Source of the DNA: Nepenthes gracilis
Taxonomy: Eukaryota > Streptophyta > Magnoliopsida > Caryophyllales > Nepenthaceae
Reading direction: 5' to 3'
NCBI GenBank assembly: GCA_033239525.1
Contig: BSYO01000019.1
Span: forward strand, 8,662,592-8,726,591
Length of the DNA: 64,000 nucleotides
A model generated the notes under the pieces. The model saw nothing but the letters and a program-made list of their open reading frames with translations. It was not told the DNA's origin and made no database searches. The first letter of the stretch is position 1. Each line of letters begins with the position of its first letter. Below, piece after piece: positions 41,863 through 55,214 of the stretch. The position numbers were made by a program, and so were the translations under genes.

Positions 41863-42130
41863 AATAAAAAAAAAAACTATGAAGTTGAGGAAAAAAAAAA
41901 GAAAAAAGGAGTATAGAATTACTCGAAGGAATAGAAATCAATCTATGGGTTCCTTTTGTGTTCTTGGATCCAGCCCTTTTTGCTCTCCCCTATTGGAGTT
42001 TGATCTGTTTTGGTCGGCGACTTTGGCTCGTTGTTGATTTTATTGTATATTCGCCGAAACTATCTCTTTGTCTCCTCTTCTCTGGGAGATCTTTCTTTGA
42101 TGTATTTGCTTCCCTTCCAAAAAAAAAAAG

Positions 42131-42235
42131 GTTATTTATATATATTTATATATATATATAAATATCTTCTTAATAAAAAAATGATAAAAAATTAAAAAAT
42201 TAAAAAAAGAGGAGAGTGTGAGTGCTGTCTTTCTT
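42131..42235. repeat. AT-rich simple sequence
   Basis: TATATATTTATATATATATA-type runs, then A-rich DNA, between the L-e poly(A) and N8. It ends in a pyrimidine tract and TTTTCAG. No gene is seen. Confidence 0.7.
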
Positions 42236-43381
42236 TTCAGGTGTGGCTCGATTGTGGTTCCTGTGCAGTTATGAAACCTGAAGATGCTGATCCGATTGCA
42301 TATCCTGGTTGTGGTTGGGGCCGTGTGATGTTTGGCAGTGTCAACTTAATCTGGTTGGAAAGTTCCTGTTGTGCTGGTGCTTTGTGTGGAATGTGATGTC
42401 TGGGGTGGATGACTGTAGGTAACTGCCTGATGAGGTGAGAAGTGTGGCATCTGATTTTATTCACAATGAGGGAGCAGCTGCTGGCTGATTGCGGATTCCA
42501 TGTCCTGTGCTGTGCTCCTGCGGTGTTGGGTTCTTCTACTTGCTATTGGTTTTGAAGGGGGTGGTTTTGGCGCTGGAAAGCTGGTAATTGTGTCTTCTGG
42601 AGGCTTTCTTTCTCTGTTCTGGATTGAGTTTGGTGCTGCAGTTCCTGATCTGGCCCAACGCGGAAGCTGCAATGTGGTGTTATGCCTTGGACTGAGGCCC
42701 CTGCAGTGTTATGCCCTGCAACTTTATGATCGAGCCGACCTGGAGTGTATGACAGATATAACCAGAAGCCGGTTGCTGATGCAGATCAATGAATCCTGGC
42801 TTGGCTAAATCTTCTTTGACCCGTATGGTTCTGATGGCAACGATGCAGCGCTGGGCGCTTTCTTGACTGGTGTAGCATATTGCCAATTATGGAATGCACT
42901 GCTAAGGAGGAAGCCAGTTTGGTTCTGTAGGTTGCTGGTCCAGCTGGTGTGGGTTGCTGCTCAATTTCCAGTGTGCTTTGCCTGTGCTGCTACTAAAGTT
43001 TCTTCACAATTATGAAGTGATTGGGGACATATGCTGTTTTGGCTTTATCACCATTATCTGTTTGAAAAATTTGCATATTATGCAGGAGCGTTGAGTTGAT
43101 GAAGCTAGCGTCCCAAATGTATGATATGTGGCGTTTGAGTGACGTGCTGAACTGAAGAAGCTTGAGGATTAGGTGGCTAGCAGGCTGTTGAACTGCAGAT
43201 TTGCATGGTCCACCGGATGATGATGCTAATTATGGGTTGCAGTAGATTATCCCGTTGCAGAGTACTGATTGCTGATGACTTTGAAGGGGGTGATTGTCGC
43301 TGGCCTGTTGGTGATGGCCTTCCACTTCTGAGCTGGTTTGAGCATGGTGTTTCAGCTTTCCATGCTGCCCCCATGTGTTTT

Positions 43382-45566
43382 TGTCACGGCCCGGGAACAC
43401 AATATACGCAGGTCAAAAATAAAATCATTAATAAGATTTCCATCAACCACAATAACCCATCCCGGATGTGACAATCATGCACAAGCAGGACCCAATATAA
43501 ATAAAACCCGCACAAGATCTCATCGGATATGAATCCAGACAAATAATACATGACCTGCTGACCATAATCGCAAGGGAGGTATCCAATTTTACAACAACTC
43601 ATCCATATAACTTCAATATTTTACATACAATGATCAAGGTCATCATCCGACCATAAATAATAACCATACCATATCCTTGAGATCAGAAATATACCAAATA
43701 TAACATCTCCACTGGCCAAAAGGAATATCCGAGCCCGATCATGTCCGAGCTCCTGCAAGCGTATCCATTCCACTAGTCTGAAAGGATAAAATATAAAAAC
43801 GTGAGCCTAGAGCTCAGCAAGTATCAAGAATCGTATAAAACGGTACACATAAATCAGAAGCAGGGATATCGCATAGCAATCACGTAAAACAAAACACCAT
43901 GTCCGTGAAATCCCTAAAAATCGAGGAAATGTCTCATACTAAATCATCGTCCGCATTAACTCGTCCATCCGGGACAAAATCATATAAATCACGATCCGGT
44001 GAAATCTCGTAGACGATATCATATCATATGATCCGAGGTCACATACGTCGCAACCGTCACCACATCCACGTGGGGACACATACCGTCGTCCGGATCTAAA
44101 ACTCATAATGCAGAAATCAAGAGAAAACCGCCGGAACTAAAACATAAATCAAAACACGTTGCGGGTTTATCACATCAGTACGTACGAGACATTCCTATCG
44201 CCCATCCATGGGCCAAACCAAGTATCTCAAATCACAGTACACCCAAATACGTGCAGAAATACAAAGCATGCACGAAATCGGAGAACCAAAGATCAATGAT
44301 ACCAACTTGAGGAAGGGTTACCCTCGTCCGGTAACCACGGCTATATATCGGCTACGAATTAGGCCAGTAGCTCAAGGCCATCCATGTACTCTGTCTCCCA
44401 TAGATTAGGAACTTGCTCACAATATTTTACCACCCGCGGCTTTGGGTGCAACCTCAAGTTTTAGTTATATATTAGGACGTCCGAATACATTAGTTTTCCG
44501 TCAATTCCTTACGATGGTTCTCAATTAAATACACAGTGGGCCAATACCTCATCTTCCTTACGGCGGAAGTAGCCAATACCTTATCTTCCTTACGTCGGAA
44601 GTAGCCAATGCCTCGGATCACGTAGTGATCCCACCCCCAGCAGCATGCATGGTTAGTGCAAGGCTTGGTTCATGGTTCCACAATATACGGATACCAAACA
44701 TACATATATATCGTCCGGGTGTCCAAAATCCCTCCAAATCATAAATACAAGTACAAAACCACCGCACAACCGATAAAACATACATGCATGTATACAATTG
44801 ATAAATTGAGGGTATTAAAAAAATACATCCATGTTAGTAAAATCTCCCACAGTAGTCAAAATGCATCGGAAATTAAATCAGATAAGAATAGGGCTAGAGG
44901 ATACTTGCCTTAACATCATACTCTGCAGATCTGAAGAAAGGATGTCCCGAAGCACCCCAATCGAGCCTTTTCTCTCTCCTCTGTCGCGCCCTCTCTCTCT
45001 CCTCCGCGCACGTTCTCTGCCGGCCGTTGCCAGCAGCTCCGCTGCCGCCGCTCCGCTACCCGGCCGCTGCCTCCAGCCACCACGGCCTCTCGGCACCACC
45101 CGGCCCGGACCGGCGCCGTTCGGCCGCCGCTGCTCTTCGCACAACCGACGCCGACTCACCCGACACCGATTTCCTCACCCATCGCCGCGCCGCTCAATCC
45201 ACAACCACATGAACAATCGCGGCCACACCCACGACCACCATCGACCACCGTTCACTGCGATCTTGCCCGCCGCCGCCTTCCCCTTCTCCCTTCTCCTCCT
45301 GGCTGGCCGCCGCGATCTCTCTCTCTCGCAGCCTGCTGCAAAAGCCGTCACCACCACGGCCATCGCCGGTCACCACCGGCACCGTGCCATCCTCGCCGCA
45401 CGCCGCCGCCGCCGCCGGCCGCCTCCCTCCTCCTCTCTTCTTCCTCTCTCCGCTGCGAAAACCCAAAACCCTAACTCCCTCTCCCTTCACTTTTCTCTCT
45501 CCCCGATCATCCTTATCTCCCCTTTTTCTTTTCATTTTCCTTTTTTTTTCCTTTTCTTTTACTTAC

Positions 45567-45610
<44 letters not shown>

Positions 45611-45825
45611 TTTTATTATATATATATATATATATATAACTTTCTTTTATTTTTTAAATCCAACTCGGCTCCCGGACAACATTACGGGCACACTACGGGC
45701 CCCACTCCGCACCACCGATCATTCCCGAAAATTTTACGATATTATAATTTATTTTCACCACGTCCGAAATACCCAAAAATCACAATTAATATTAAAATAA
45801 TCCAATTGGGATCCGAAATATCACA
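43382..45825 (-). repeat. 3' LTR (2444 bp)
   Basis: Nearly identical to the 5' LTR. Differences include single-base changes (many C/T and G/A), a longer TTA/TA microsatellite at about 45568-45639, and an indel in the CCTTACG-GCGGAAGTAGCCAAT units (two here at 44552-44608, three in the other LTR). A GC-rich block at about 44940-45460 gives long accidental open frames. Confidence 0.93.
45570..45639. repeat. (TTA)n and (TA)n microsatellite in LTR
   Basis: About 13 TTA units, then about 10 TA units. The matching place in the other LTR (about 51620-51657) is shorter, so its length has changed since insertion. Confidence 0.9.
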
Positions 45826-45841
45826 CTCTCCCCTCCTTTTA
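45826..45841 (-). promoter_or_regulatory. Polypurine tract of the LTR element
   Basis: Minus strand AAAAGGAGGGGAGAG directly before the 3' LTR; it primes plus-strand DNA synthesis in LTR retrotransposons. Confidence 0.85.
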
Positions 45842-48800
45842 AAAATTTCATCCTCGAAATTTACGCATACCAATCCTTGAACAAAATAAGAACAATTCTT
45901 CTGAACTTAACCTCGATCGAAAGATTTCTCCAAAAATCTGATCATCAACACCTGATCTTTCTATCCCAATATCGGAATCAAAACCTCAACATAAAATAGC
46001 TTCTCAAAATCTGCAACCATTCACACTTGATCACATGCCAATAATCAACCCATATTTCTGTCAACATACATACACAAAGCACATCATCAAGATCTACCAA
46101 ACTCGGGACAACGCTAATCTGCTGGCCACTTCTCCAATTCATTGCAAAACATCAAAAGCCCATCGAACCTCAACCTCATTACATCACTTGCCCTCGAAAC
46201 TTGAAATTCTTCTCTTCAAGATGCTTTCAGAAACATCTAACCACTCTTCTCGATCATCCACTCAAACTACAAATCTGATCTCTTGCTTCAATTCTCGAAT
46301 CAATTCTTGTAACCGATAGCTATGAATCCACACGATTTCCGCTGCGCAACTCTAATCAATCATCTACTTCCAATCGCAATCAAGGGCTTCAAAATCAGAT
46401 TATCATGCAATTTTCTCATCTTGATAATGTGTCAACGACAAAACACAAGAATAACTTTCTGATCAGCAAGCAAAGAGCCAACTTCATCAGCTTATCCATC
46501 ATCATCCCAGAAGCCACTAAATTTCTCGCTGTCCAACGCAAACCAAAACAAAATCTCGAAGGCTTCTTCTTGATTTCTTCCTTCAAGCACGAGACGCATG
46601 ATCAACTCGCCACTCCGCTGACGAAGAATCTTCGACGTTCATAACAAACTTAGATCACTTCAGCTCCATAACAGATGCTGACAACCTCAACTGCTCCCTG
46701 AGCTTCCCTCCGACAATCGAGGCTCTGCTTGATTGCGTCCTGCTTCATGACCGCTCGAACAAAAGGATCTTCACTTCTGATCTTCACAAAAACATCTTCC
46801 GCAGATAGGAGCTTGCTTCGGAGCCCAATCCTGGCAGGATTTGCTCACCGATAACTCTACAACTTCTCCGTTCAAAATGAAGACAGAAGACATTGCAGCA
46901 CAAACTCTTAACACAACTCTGATCCTGAACAACATACGCATGGACAGAGAATGGATCCACCCACCTACTCCTTCGTCGACAAAAATCTCCTTCTACCCCA
47001 TGAGATTTCAGACCGATCAAATCAAAGCCGCTACTTCTCCAACATCACAGGACTCAACAAAAACCACCACCAAATCAAAGTCCTCAAACCGGATGTCAAA
47101 TCAGATTCTCTACCTAAGAATCCAAATCATATCTTACCACTGAGGACTACGGATCCACATGCTTCTGCTTTTTCTTATGAAAATTTACATAACAAATCCA
47201 AAGACTTTCGACCCAAAACATTGCCAATAATAGCCCTTAAGCGATCCACCCGTTTACGTTGTCAGATGATTAACTCTTTTTCTGAAATAATTTCCTCAAA
47301 CATCTATGATCAAATTGAACCAGAACTATCTCCATACAAATAACATTTATAAATCCTCAAATCAAATACCTCAGCTGCTAACTCCAAACCCTAAGTGGAG
47401 TAACCTTGATCATAAACTTTCAACAGCCGTAACCCATAGGCCACTACTGCTCAAATAAGTTGCATCATAATACAACCTCAAATCTTCCTCAGAAGTATCA
47501 CAACCTACGACATATTTAACTTAATCCGTCGGGGATCAACCAAATCAACTTTGCAGACAATACGTCCTTTATTTCTAGAAAGTTCCCCTTATACTCATCA
47601 TTCCAACGAACACTGATAGATACTAAGCCCAATGTCCCACGGACGCTACGATTCTCAAGGAATCCTCGACAAATCGCTTAACAAGATTTAGCAGACTCAA
47701 GAAATCACGCACCTTTGCAACAAACGATGGCATTTCCCAACCGATCACCGCTTCAATCTTCTGTAATTTCACAAACATGCCATCGAAGAAACAACATGCC
47801 CAAACAATACTACTTCCAACCAAACTCACATCTCCTCAATTGGACAAATTACAAACTATCCTTTACAACTATGACAGTCCTCAAACGGAACTCATACCCC
47901 ACATAAATTCCACGAACAAATAAAAACATCATTAATATGACTGAGAGATCCAATTCACAAGATCCACAAAAGATGCCAGCAAAATTACTAACCTCAAAAT
48001 GCCACCGAAGCTCACAACGGCTGCACCTTTATCTTGAAGGCAACCTCAGGTATATTCTCCCGATATCCTTAATTGACAATACTCCAAGTTCAGATCGATT
48101 TAGAAAACATCGAGTACTAGCCATTGATCAAACAAATCACCTACCAATTCTTAACATTCGCTTGTCAAATAATTCATTTCCCAAACGAATTAAATTTCAA
48201 TAATTCATAGTTAACCTCATAGATTCATCACGCTTATCTCAAAAGCATTTAACACCCACGGCAAGGCACTCGACCAATGCCTCATCGACTCTATGCGAGG
48301 TTCTCGAAGTTGATGTCACTCCTGACATAACCTCAACAACCTCAACTATCAATTAAAATACAATTCAGGCTAATCATCTCATCTAAGAAACAGCCTCGAA
48401 TTACCATATAACCAGAAAATCTTTTTATGACCACATAACGACTCCCAAATGTAGCCACATATGCCAAATAAACTTGGCACATATTTTTATCAATTAACTT
48501 GCAGGCACAATGATATCGATTTCATCACCTCTCGATCAGCTCTTCCTTATATTCAAAATTCACAACCCAAATTGTAAATCAGAATATTCTTACCGAAATC
48601 ATTTATACTAATGTGATGACTTGCCAACCAAATCATGCCCAATATCACATTAAAGTTCGGTTCATCAAATAAAAATTAGATCAACCAATCATTGATATTT
48701 ACAAACCCAAACCGAACATCGGAGTCTACAACTTAACAGATCAAATGTTCACCCATTAGGGGTAAACATCCTCAAAACTTATTTTTGAAATGAGAAACGC

Positions 48801-49377
48801 ATAGAACATTTACATACAAGCTCATAGGCCACAGACTTAATTCCGTGCCTTCACCAACTAAATTCACCTTCCTTACTATTCTGAATGTCAAACAGAGAAT
48901 GACTCCCACAATTGCCTCCACAAAAACATCTCAAGAAGTGAAATACGGCACTGAGAAGCCTACCACTGGCTTGCCTCACTCTCTAACTTATGGGTAATAA
49001 ACCAAACTTCATTTGAACTGCCAGAAACCTCGAACACCTCCTTGACTTTCTGAAGTTCAATTCAAGCCTTAATTGAGATTAAACATCCCAAAATTTTTCA
49101 AATCGGCTCACATTTAATCATTCAAAGGATACTCCATCTTGCCTACAATAAACCATCCTTCACAAAGCAACCAAATTTTCATCTAGCTGCTGAATAGAAA
49201 CATTCAAAACATCGCTCACGTGACTCAACACAGCCAAACAATCGACTTTCCGAGTCGAATTCAAATATTAATGACCCAAACTTCCATTCTTTACCATTGG
49301 CTACACTTATCACACTAGATATTCAATCAATTTCTTATCCGAGATGACCCAAAATCACCTCTCTATGCGATCTTTTC
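45842..49377 (-). pseudogene. Decayed gag-pol region of the Ty3/gypsy element
   Basis: Read on the minus strand from the primer-binding site. A gag-like stretch lies around 48800-48900 (NSKEGEF, then SVAYEL in place of the usual K-S-V-A-E-Y). The protease-end motif VILGMIWLASHH is at about 48611-48650 (usually VILGMDWL). RT pieces include IPEVAFKI near 48050 (usual IPKTAFRT), and a clear RT end is at 47623-47829 (KLQKIEAVIGWEMP, VRDFLSLLNLVKRFVEDS), matching the K-V-E-A-V...W-P and F-L-G-L-x-x-Y-Y-R-R-F pattern. Integrase-like words (DKLMKLALCL, usual D-R-L-T-K-S-A-H-F) are near 46470. There are many stops, and the gag C-terminus with its zinc knuckle seems deleted. Confidence 0.8.
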
Positions 49378-49387
49378 TCTGATACCA
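49378..49387 (-). promoter_or_regulatory. Primer-binding site (tRNA-iMet)
   Basis: Minus strand TGGTATCAGA, four bases inside the 5' LTR. This is the standard plant initiator-Met primer site and sets the element's orientation. Confidence 0.92.
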
Positions 49388-49391
49388 CCAC

Positions 49392-51844
49392 TGTCATGGC
49401 CCGGGAACACAATATACGCAGGTCAAAAATAAAATCATTAATAAGATTTCCATCAACCACAATAACCCATCCCGGATGTGACAATCATGCACAAGCAGGA
49501 CCCAATATAAATAAAACCCGCACAAGATCTCATCGGATATGAATCCGGACAAATAATACATGACCTGCTGACCATAATCGCAAGGGAGGTATCCAATTTT
49601 ACAACAACTTATCCACATAACTTCAATATTTTACATACAATGATCAAGGTCATCATCCGACCATAAATAATAACCATACCATATCCTTGAGATCAGAAAT
49701 ATACCAAATATAACATCTCCACTCGCCAAAAGGAATATCCGAGCCCGATCACGTCCGAGCACCTGCAAGCGTATCCATGCCACTAGTCTGAAGGGATAAA
49801 ACATAAAAACGTGAGCCTAGAGCTCAGCAAGTATCAAGAATCGTATAAAACGGTACACATAAATCAGAAGCAGGGATATCGCATAGCAATCACGTAAAAC
49901 AAAACACCATGTCCGTGAAATCCCTGAAAATCGAGGAAATGTCTCGTACTAAATCGTCGTCCGCGTTAACTCATCCCTCCGGGACAAAATCATATAAATC
50001 ACGATCCGGTGAAATCTCGTAGACGATATCATATCATATGATCTGAGGTCACATACGTCGCAACCGTCACCACATCCACGTGGGGACACATACTGTCGTC
50101 CGGATCTAAAATTCATAATGCAGAAATCAAGAGAAAACCGCCGGAACTAAAACATAAATCAAAACACATTCCGGGTTTATCACATCAGTACGTACGAGAC
50201 ATTCCTATCGCCCATCCATGGGCCAAACCAAGTATCTCAAATCACAAGACACCCAAATACGTGCGAAATACAAAGCATGCACGAAATCGGAGAACCAAAG
50301 ATCAATGATACCAACTTGAGGAAGGGTTACCCTCGTCCAGAACCACGGCTATATGTCGGCTACGAATTAGGCCCGATGGCTCAAGGCCATCCATGTACTG
50401 CCTCCCATAGATTAGGAACTTGCTCACTATGTTTTACCACTCGCGGCTTTGGGTGCAACCTCAAGTTTTAGTTATATATTAGGACATCCGAATACATTAG
50501 TTTTCCGTCAATTCCTTACGATGGTTCTCAATTAAATACACAGTGGGGCAATACCTCATCTTCCTTACAGCGGAAGTAGCCAATACCTCATCTCCCTTAC
50601 GGCGGAAGTAGCCAATACCTCATCTTCCTTACGGCGGAAGTAGCCAATGCCTCGGATCACGTAGTGATCCCACCCCCGGCAGCATGCATGGTTAGTGCAA
50701 GGCCTGGTTCATGGTTCCACAATATACGGATATCAAACATACATATATATCGTCTGGGTGTCCAAAATCCCTCCAAATCATAAATATAAGTACAAAACCA
50801 CCGCACAACCGATAAAACATACATGCATGTATACAATTGATAAATTGAGGGTATTGAAAAAATACATGCATGTTAGTAAAATCTCCCACAGTAGTCAAAA
50901 TACATCGGAAATTAAATCAGACCAAGAATAGGGCTAGAGGATACTTGCCTTAACATCATACTCTGCAGATCTGAAGAAAGGATGTCCCGAAGCACCCCAA
51001 TCGAGCCTTTTCTCTCTCCTCTGTCGCGCCCTCTCTCTCTCCTCCGCACACGTTCTCTGCCGGCCGTTGCCAGCAGCTCCGCTGCCGCCGCTCCGCTACC
51101 CGGCCGCTCGTCTGGCCACCACCGGCCTCTCCGGCACCACCCAGCCAGCACCGGCGCCGTTACACGGCCACCGCTGCTCTTCGCACAACCGACGCCGACT
51201 CACCCGACACCGATTTCCTCACCCATCGCCGCCGCTGCCTCAATCCACAACCACCGCAACAATCGCGGCCACACCCACGACCACCATCGACCGCCGTTCA
51301 CCTGCGACGCTGCCGCCGTCGCCGTCTTCCTCTTCTCCCTTCTCCTCCTGCGGCTTCGCCGCCGATCTCTCTCTCTCGCAGCTTCTGCTGCAAGCCGTCA
51401 CCACCACGGCCGTCGCCGGTCACCACCGGCACCGTGCCATCCTCGCCGCACGCCGCCGCCGCCGGCCGCCTCCCTCCTCCTCTCTTCTTCCTCTCTCCGC
51501 TGCGAAAACCCAAAACCCTAACTCCCTCTCCCTTCACTTTTCTCTCTCCCCGATCATCCTTATCTCCCCTTTTTCTTTTCATTTTCCCTTTTTTTTTTCC
51601 CTTTTCTTTTACTTACTTTATTATTATTATTATTATTACTTTTATTATATATATATAACTTTCTTTTATTTTTTAAATCCAACTCGACCTCCGGACAACA
51701 TTACGGGCACACTACGGGCCGCACTCCGCACCTCCGATCATTCCCGAAAATTTTACGATATTATAATTTATTTTCACCACGTCCAAAATATCCAAAAATC
51801 ACAATTAATATTAAAATAATCCAATTGGGATCCGAAATATCACA
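49392..51844 (-). repeat. 5' LTR (2453 bp)
   Basis: The upstream LTR on the element's own strand. It would contain the promoter. It carries three CTTACGGCGGAAGTAGCCAA-type units (50563-50655). No single TATA box is assigned with confidence. Confidence 0.93.
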
Positions 51845-52171
51845 GTTTTGCTGACCTGTGGAGTTAGAATCCACTTCTACCGGTGATGCTGTCGGAAAGT
51901 GCTTCTGCCTCTTTAGTGAGCAGCATGGCTTTGATGTTATAGCAGCAGTTCTGTGTTGGGTATGTGTTTGCGGTTTTGTTGCGCAGCTTGGTGTGAAGAT
52001 TTGAGCATATTATTTTCTTTGATGTAAAACCTTTTTCGTCCCCATGCTGTTTGGGCGTGTTCTTCAAGTGCGTTGGTGTCGTCGTTGATGTTCGTAATTC
52101 TGATGTTGCTGTTATTTTTTACTTTATTATGGTTTTGTATTCTGGATCGCGTTGTTCGGGGCATCTCCTAG

Positions 52172-52936
52172 GTTTTTTTTTTTTTTTTGTAAGCAAGTAT
52201 TTTGGATTAATGGGAGAAAAATTACAAATTTAATGTTTAATCGCCAAGTATCTTGATTTGGGGATGAAACATTATCTGCTGGGGCATACCCCGAGCAACG
52301 AGTACAATCAGAGGTACACAACAACCTCTAAGAGGCCAACGTTCTACATAATCAACAGAAAATAAAAAGTGTACATCACATTCAAAAATAGTACAGCCTC
52401 TAAGGGACCAAATCCAACCTAGCAGCAGATGCATCAAATCCACGTCCGCAGAGCCACATTGCAGATGCCTCAGGAAAATTCAAACCGGGACCAAAAGGAG
52501 CAGAACCCGGATTACACAAAAATCACAAACCATACCGGCCTATGACCCTGTGCCAGCCGGTTTGCCAACGAAAATGAAACCGGCAATGCATCCATTTCGG
52601 CAAGGCTGAGAAGATAGAGTGCATAAACAGGAAAGCTCAATCCACGTCAGCAGAGATTCCAATCCGGCAAAAACCAAGTGCGAAACGGCATAGCACAACT
52701 GAGAAACCATTTTCCAAACCGGCATAAGAGCCTATGCAAGCATGATATCTGGCCAAATCAACACCAAAAGCATTGATGTAGATAGAATAACTGTGCAGTG
52801 CATCAGCAACTCATCCTCACACTACTTCCATCAGTAATTTACAGCATATCCGAATGCAGCACCAACCATCAGGCAAGGTTGCATCAGCAAGTAAAAAAAC
52901 CAACAGCAACTAATTTCCACATTCAGCGACAACCAG
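52172..52936 (-). mobile_element. Non-coding LINE derivative N9 (minus), TSD GGGGCATCTCCTAG
   Basis: A 765-bp insertion in the first stem-loop of the N8 tail with a perfect 14-bp TSD (52158-52171 and 52937-52950). Poly(T) of about 16, GTAAGCAAGTA, the reversed stem and GGGGCATACCCCGAGC are present, followed by CAG/CCGG-rich DNA without coding homology. Confidence 0.9.
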
Positions 52937-53768
52937 GGGGCATCTCCTAGCGTCTTTGTTCTAATCCAAGTCGGAATACCACCTGGGGATAGAACACTAT
53001 TTTTGTATATTTCTTTGCTTTTTATTTATAAAATTTACTTACTTTTTTTTTGGCAAGTAAGTAAATGAATTAAAATAAATGAAATTTACAAAAACGATAT
53101 TCTAACTCTAAATGTTTTGCCAACTTAGAATTTGAACAACGAGCTAAGGCATACCCTGAGCATCACCATGAAAAGAATCATGAACCAAGCGAAAAAAAGT
53201 AAAAAAACAACTAGATGAACATCTTTTTTTTTTTGTAAGTAAGTATTTTGGATTAAAGGAAGAAAAAAATTACAAAATTTATGTTTTATCTCCACGTATT
53301 TTGACATGGAGTTAAAATATAAGCGCTAAGGCATGACCCGAGCAACTAGTACATCAGAAAATATATAAAAAACCTCTAAGAGGACACCGTTCAGCAGATT
53401 CAACAGAATATGAAATCTATCTAATATATGAATAGACACATAATCAGCTACTCCCGAATCAACTAGATCAACTCAGCATAAACGCATGGCAACCTTGCCA
53501 TTCGTCGCAGTACAGACCCAGCTCTATAGTGGTATCAATTACACTCCGGCTACCACTGGGCAGAAGAACAGCATCAGCATCCTGCTTCATGACAGGACCA
53601 AGACCCACCTTCAGCACTGAGAGCCCACTACTACAATTTCGTTCCAGGTAACCCCAGAGCAGCAACAACCAGAGGCACCATAAATGCTACCATTTTAGAG
53701 GCAGCGGCAAATACAGTGGGCCAGCCACTCCCAGCACCCACCATCAACACCATGCAACACCGCCCTTT

Positions 53769-55111
53769 GGGGTTCCATTGATTACCACTAGGCTCTCTTC
53801 CAAGGATTGTACTTCTCTCATTGATCGCATTACCTATCGTATTCAGTCTTGGAAGAATAGGTGGCTATCATTTGGGGGCCGTTTGCAACTTGTCGCATCC
53901 ATTCTAGCCTCCATTCATCTCTACTGGGCCTCAATTTTCATCTTGCCCAAATCCATTCTCAAATCGATTGATTGTATCATTCGTCGGTTCCTTTGGTCTG
54001 GATCTTCTGAAAGAAAGTTTACTACAAAGGTAGCATGGGATGAAGTATGCTACCCCAAGAGTGAGGGTGGGTTGGGCCTAAGAAACCTGCAAGATCTGAA
54101 CAAAGCTCTCATATGTAAGCTCCTGTGGAGGATCATCTCTAAGGATCCTGAGTCGGTCTGGTCCTCTTGGATTCATAAAAATAGGATAAGAGATCGCTAT
54201 ATTTGGACTTTTAAAGTTCTGGAATCCACCCCATGGAGTTGGAGGAAGATTATGAAGCTTCGCCCATTCATGCGCTCTCATTGCATCCATACCATTGGTG
54301 ACGGGTCTGTACCTTTCTGTGGCATGACAATTGACACCCGATGGGGCCACTGAGTTTGGTAAGTTCTGATCGTACTCGTCTGGTTTCGGGGCTGCGATGG
54401 GATGCTAAAGTTCATACGATTATCAAAAACAACCAATGGGTATGGCCTAATCCATATGATCACGAAATCTCTCGTCTCGTAGAGAAAATGCCCACTTATT
54501 TTCCAAACACCAATAGATCCGACTCAGTGAGATGGGATGACAATGCTGATGGTAAATTTTCATCTAAATCTGCTTACTTTCTTAACCATCCTCACAAACC
54601 GACTTTGAGATGGACTAATCTAGTTTGGAGTCTCTTCCATATTCCTGCTCATGGCTTCACCCTCTGGTTGGCCATTAAAGGTAGGCTAAATACCACTGAT
54701 CGCATCCATGGGGTTCCCAATCTCTCTTCTAAATGCATCCTTTGTGACTCAGCTGATGAAAATCACGAACATCTTTTCTTTTCATGTTCATTCTCTAAAG
54801 ATCTTTGGGCCCGGATACAACGGAAAGCGAGCATTCAGTGGCCCTATCCTGATTGGAAACAAAATATTGATTGGGTGGCCCAGAAATGGAAAGGGAAGAA
54901 TTTTATGGCTCGGTCTAAAATGATTACTCTTGCAGCCACAGTTTACTTCATCCGGAAGGAACGCAACAAGCAGATCTTTCAAAAATCTGCCCTACAAGAT
55001 ATTCCCCAGATTTTTTCGACGATTATCAATGCAGCTCGAGACAAGTTGAAGACAACCATGGAAAATGACAAAAGCACCCCGAGAATGTATTTGATGCGTT
55101 GGAATCTATAA
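53769..55111 (+). pseudogene. LINE ORF2 C-terminal part: RT end and zf-RVT, L-f
   Basis: Starts at GVPLITTRLSSKDCTSL in the RT C-terminus, downstream of the catalytic FTDD, so the fragment never had catalytic ability. It keeps the SWKNRWLSFGGRLQL motif with Trp, the residue that is a stop in L-a, L-b and L-c. One base is missing near 54309 (GGGTCTGTACC against GGGTCTGATACC in L-c), which shifts the frame. The second frame is open to TAA at 55109-55111. zf-RVT is intact (CILCDSADENHEHLFFSC). The C-terminus RWNL is followed by A-rich DNA. No in-frame stop is present. Inactive by truncation rather than age. Confidence 0.92.
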
Positions 55112-55214
55112 AAAAAAGAAAAAAGAAAAAAAATAGAAAAAAAAATTTCTTGTTTTTAGGATTGTCTGTTCCCAATTTGCTAGTTCCCGTGTTCCAATCC
55201 CTTAGATTTGGTAT

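Larger units (their letters stand above)
40462..42130 (+). mobile_element. LINE copy L-e, 5'-truncated (interrupted by N7)
   Basis: Starts in the ORF2 zf-RVT lead-in and runs through the ORF2 end (about 41862), an A-rich stretch, a T-rich 3' segment (GATCTTTCTTTGATG) and a terminal A-run at 42119-42130. It lacks the CGGAGTG array. Its left edge coincides with the N6 poly(A), so either N6 entered L-e and the left part was lost, or L-e was truncated there. Confidence 0.78.
43382..51844 (-). mobile_element. Ty3/gypsy LTR retrotransposon, 8.46 kb, TSD GTTTT
   Basis: Two long direct repeats (43382-45825 and 49392-51844) flank a 3.57-kb interior. The insertion has a perfect 5-bp TSD, GTTTT (43377-43381 and 51845-51849). 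On the minus strand each LTR starts TGTGATAT and ends CATGACA. The primer-binding site next to the right-hand (5') LTR is TGGTATCAGA, complementary to initiator-Met tRNA. A purine tract precedes the left-hand (3') LTR. The interior shows decayed gag, protease, RT and integrase in the Ty3/gypsy order. It is shorter than a complete gag-pol and has stops throughout, so this copy is non-autonomous. It sits in N8. Confidence 0.95.
42236..53042 (+). mobile_element. Non-coding LINE derivative N8 (split by the LTR element and N9)
   Basis: TG/TGCTG-rich non-coding DNA in three pieces: 42236-43381, 51845-52171 and 52951-53042. Removing the LTR element (5-bp TSD GTTTT) and N9 (14-bp TSD) joins the tail: GTTCGGGGCATCTCCTAGC, the stem TTCTAATCCAAGT...ACCTGGGGATAGAA, then TTACTTAC. 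Its own poly(A) is not seen because O3 begins at exactly that place. 5' truncated. Confidence 0.8.

Noticed and set aside
44831..45880. Open frame of about 349 codons in the left LTR (and a similar one at 51067-51819)
   Set aside because: It lies wholly or mostly in LTR sequence over a GC-rich and then a TTA/TA simple stretch. The product is low-complexity, and the two LTRs read differently after small indels.
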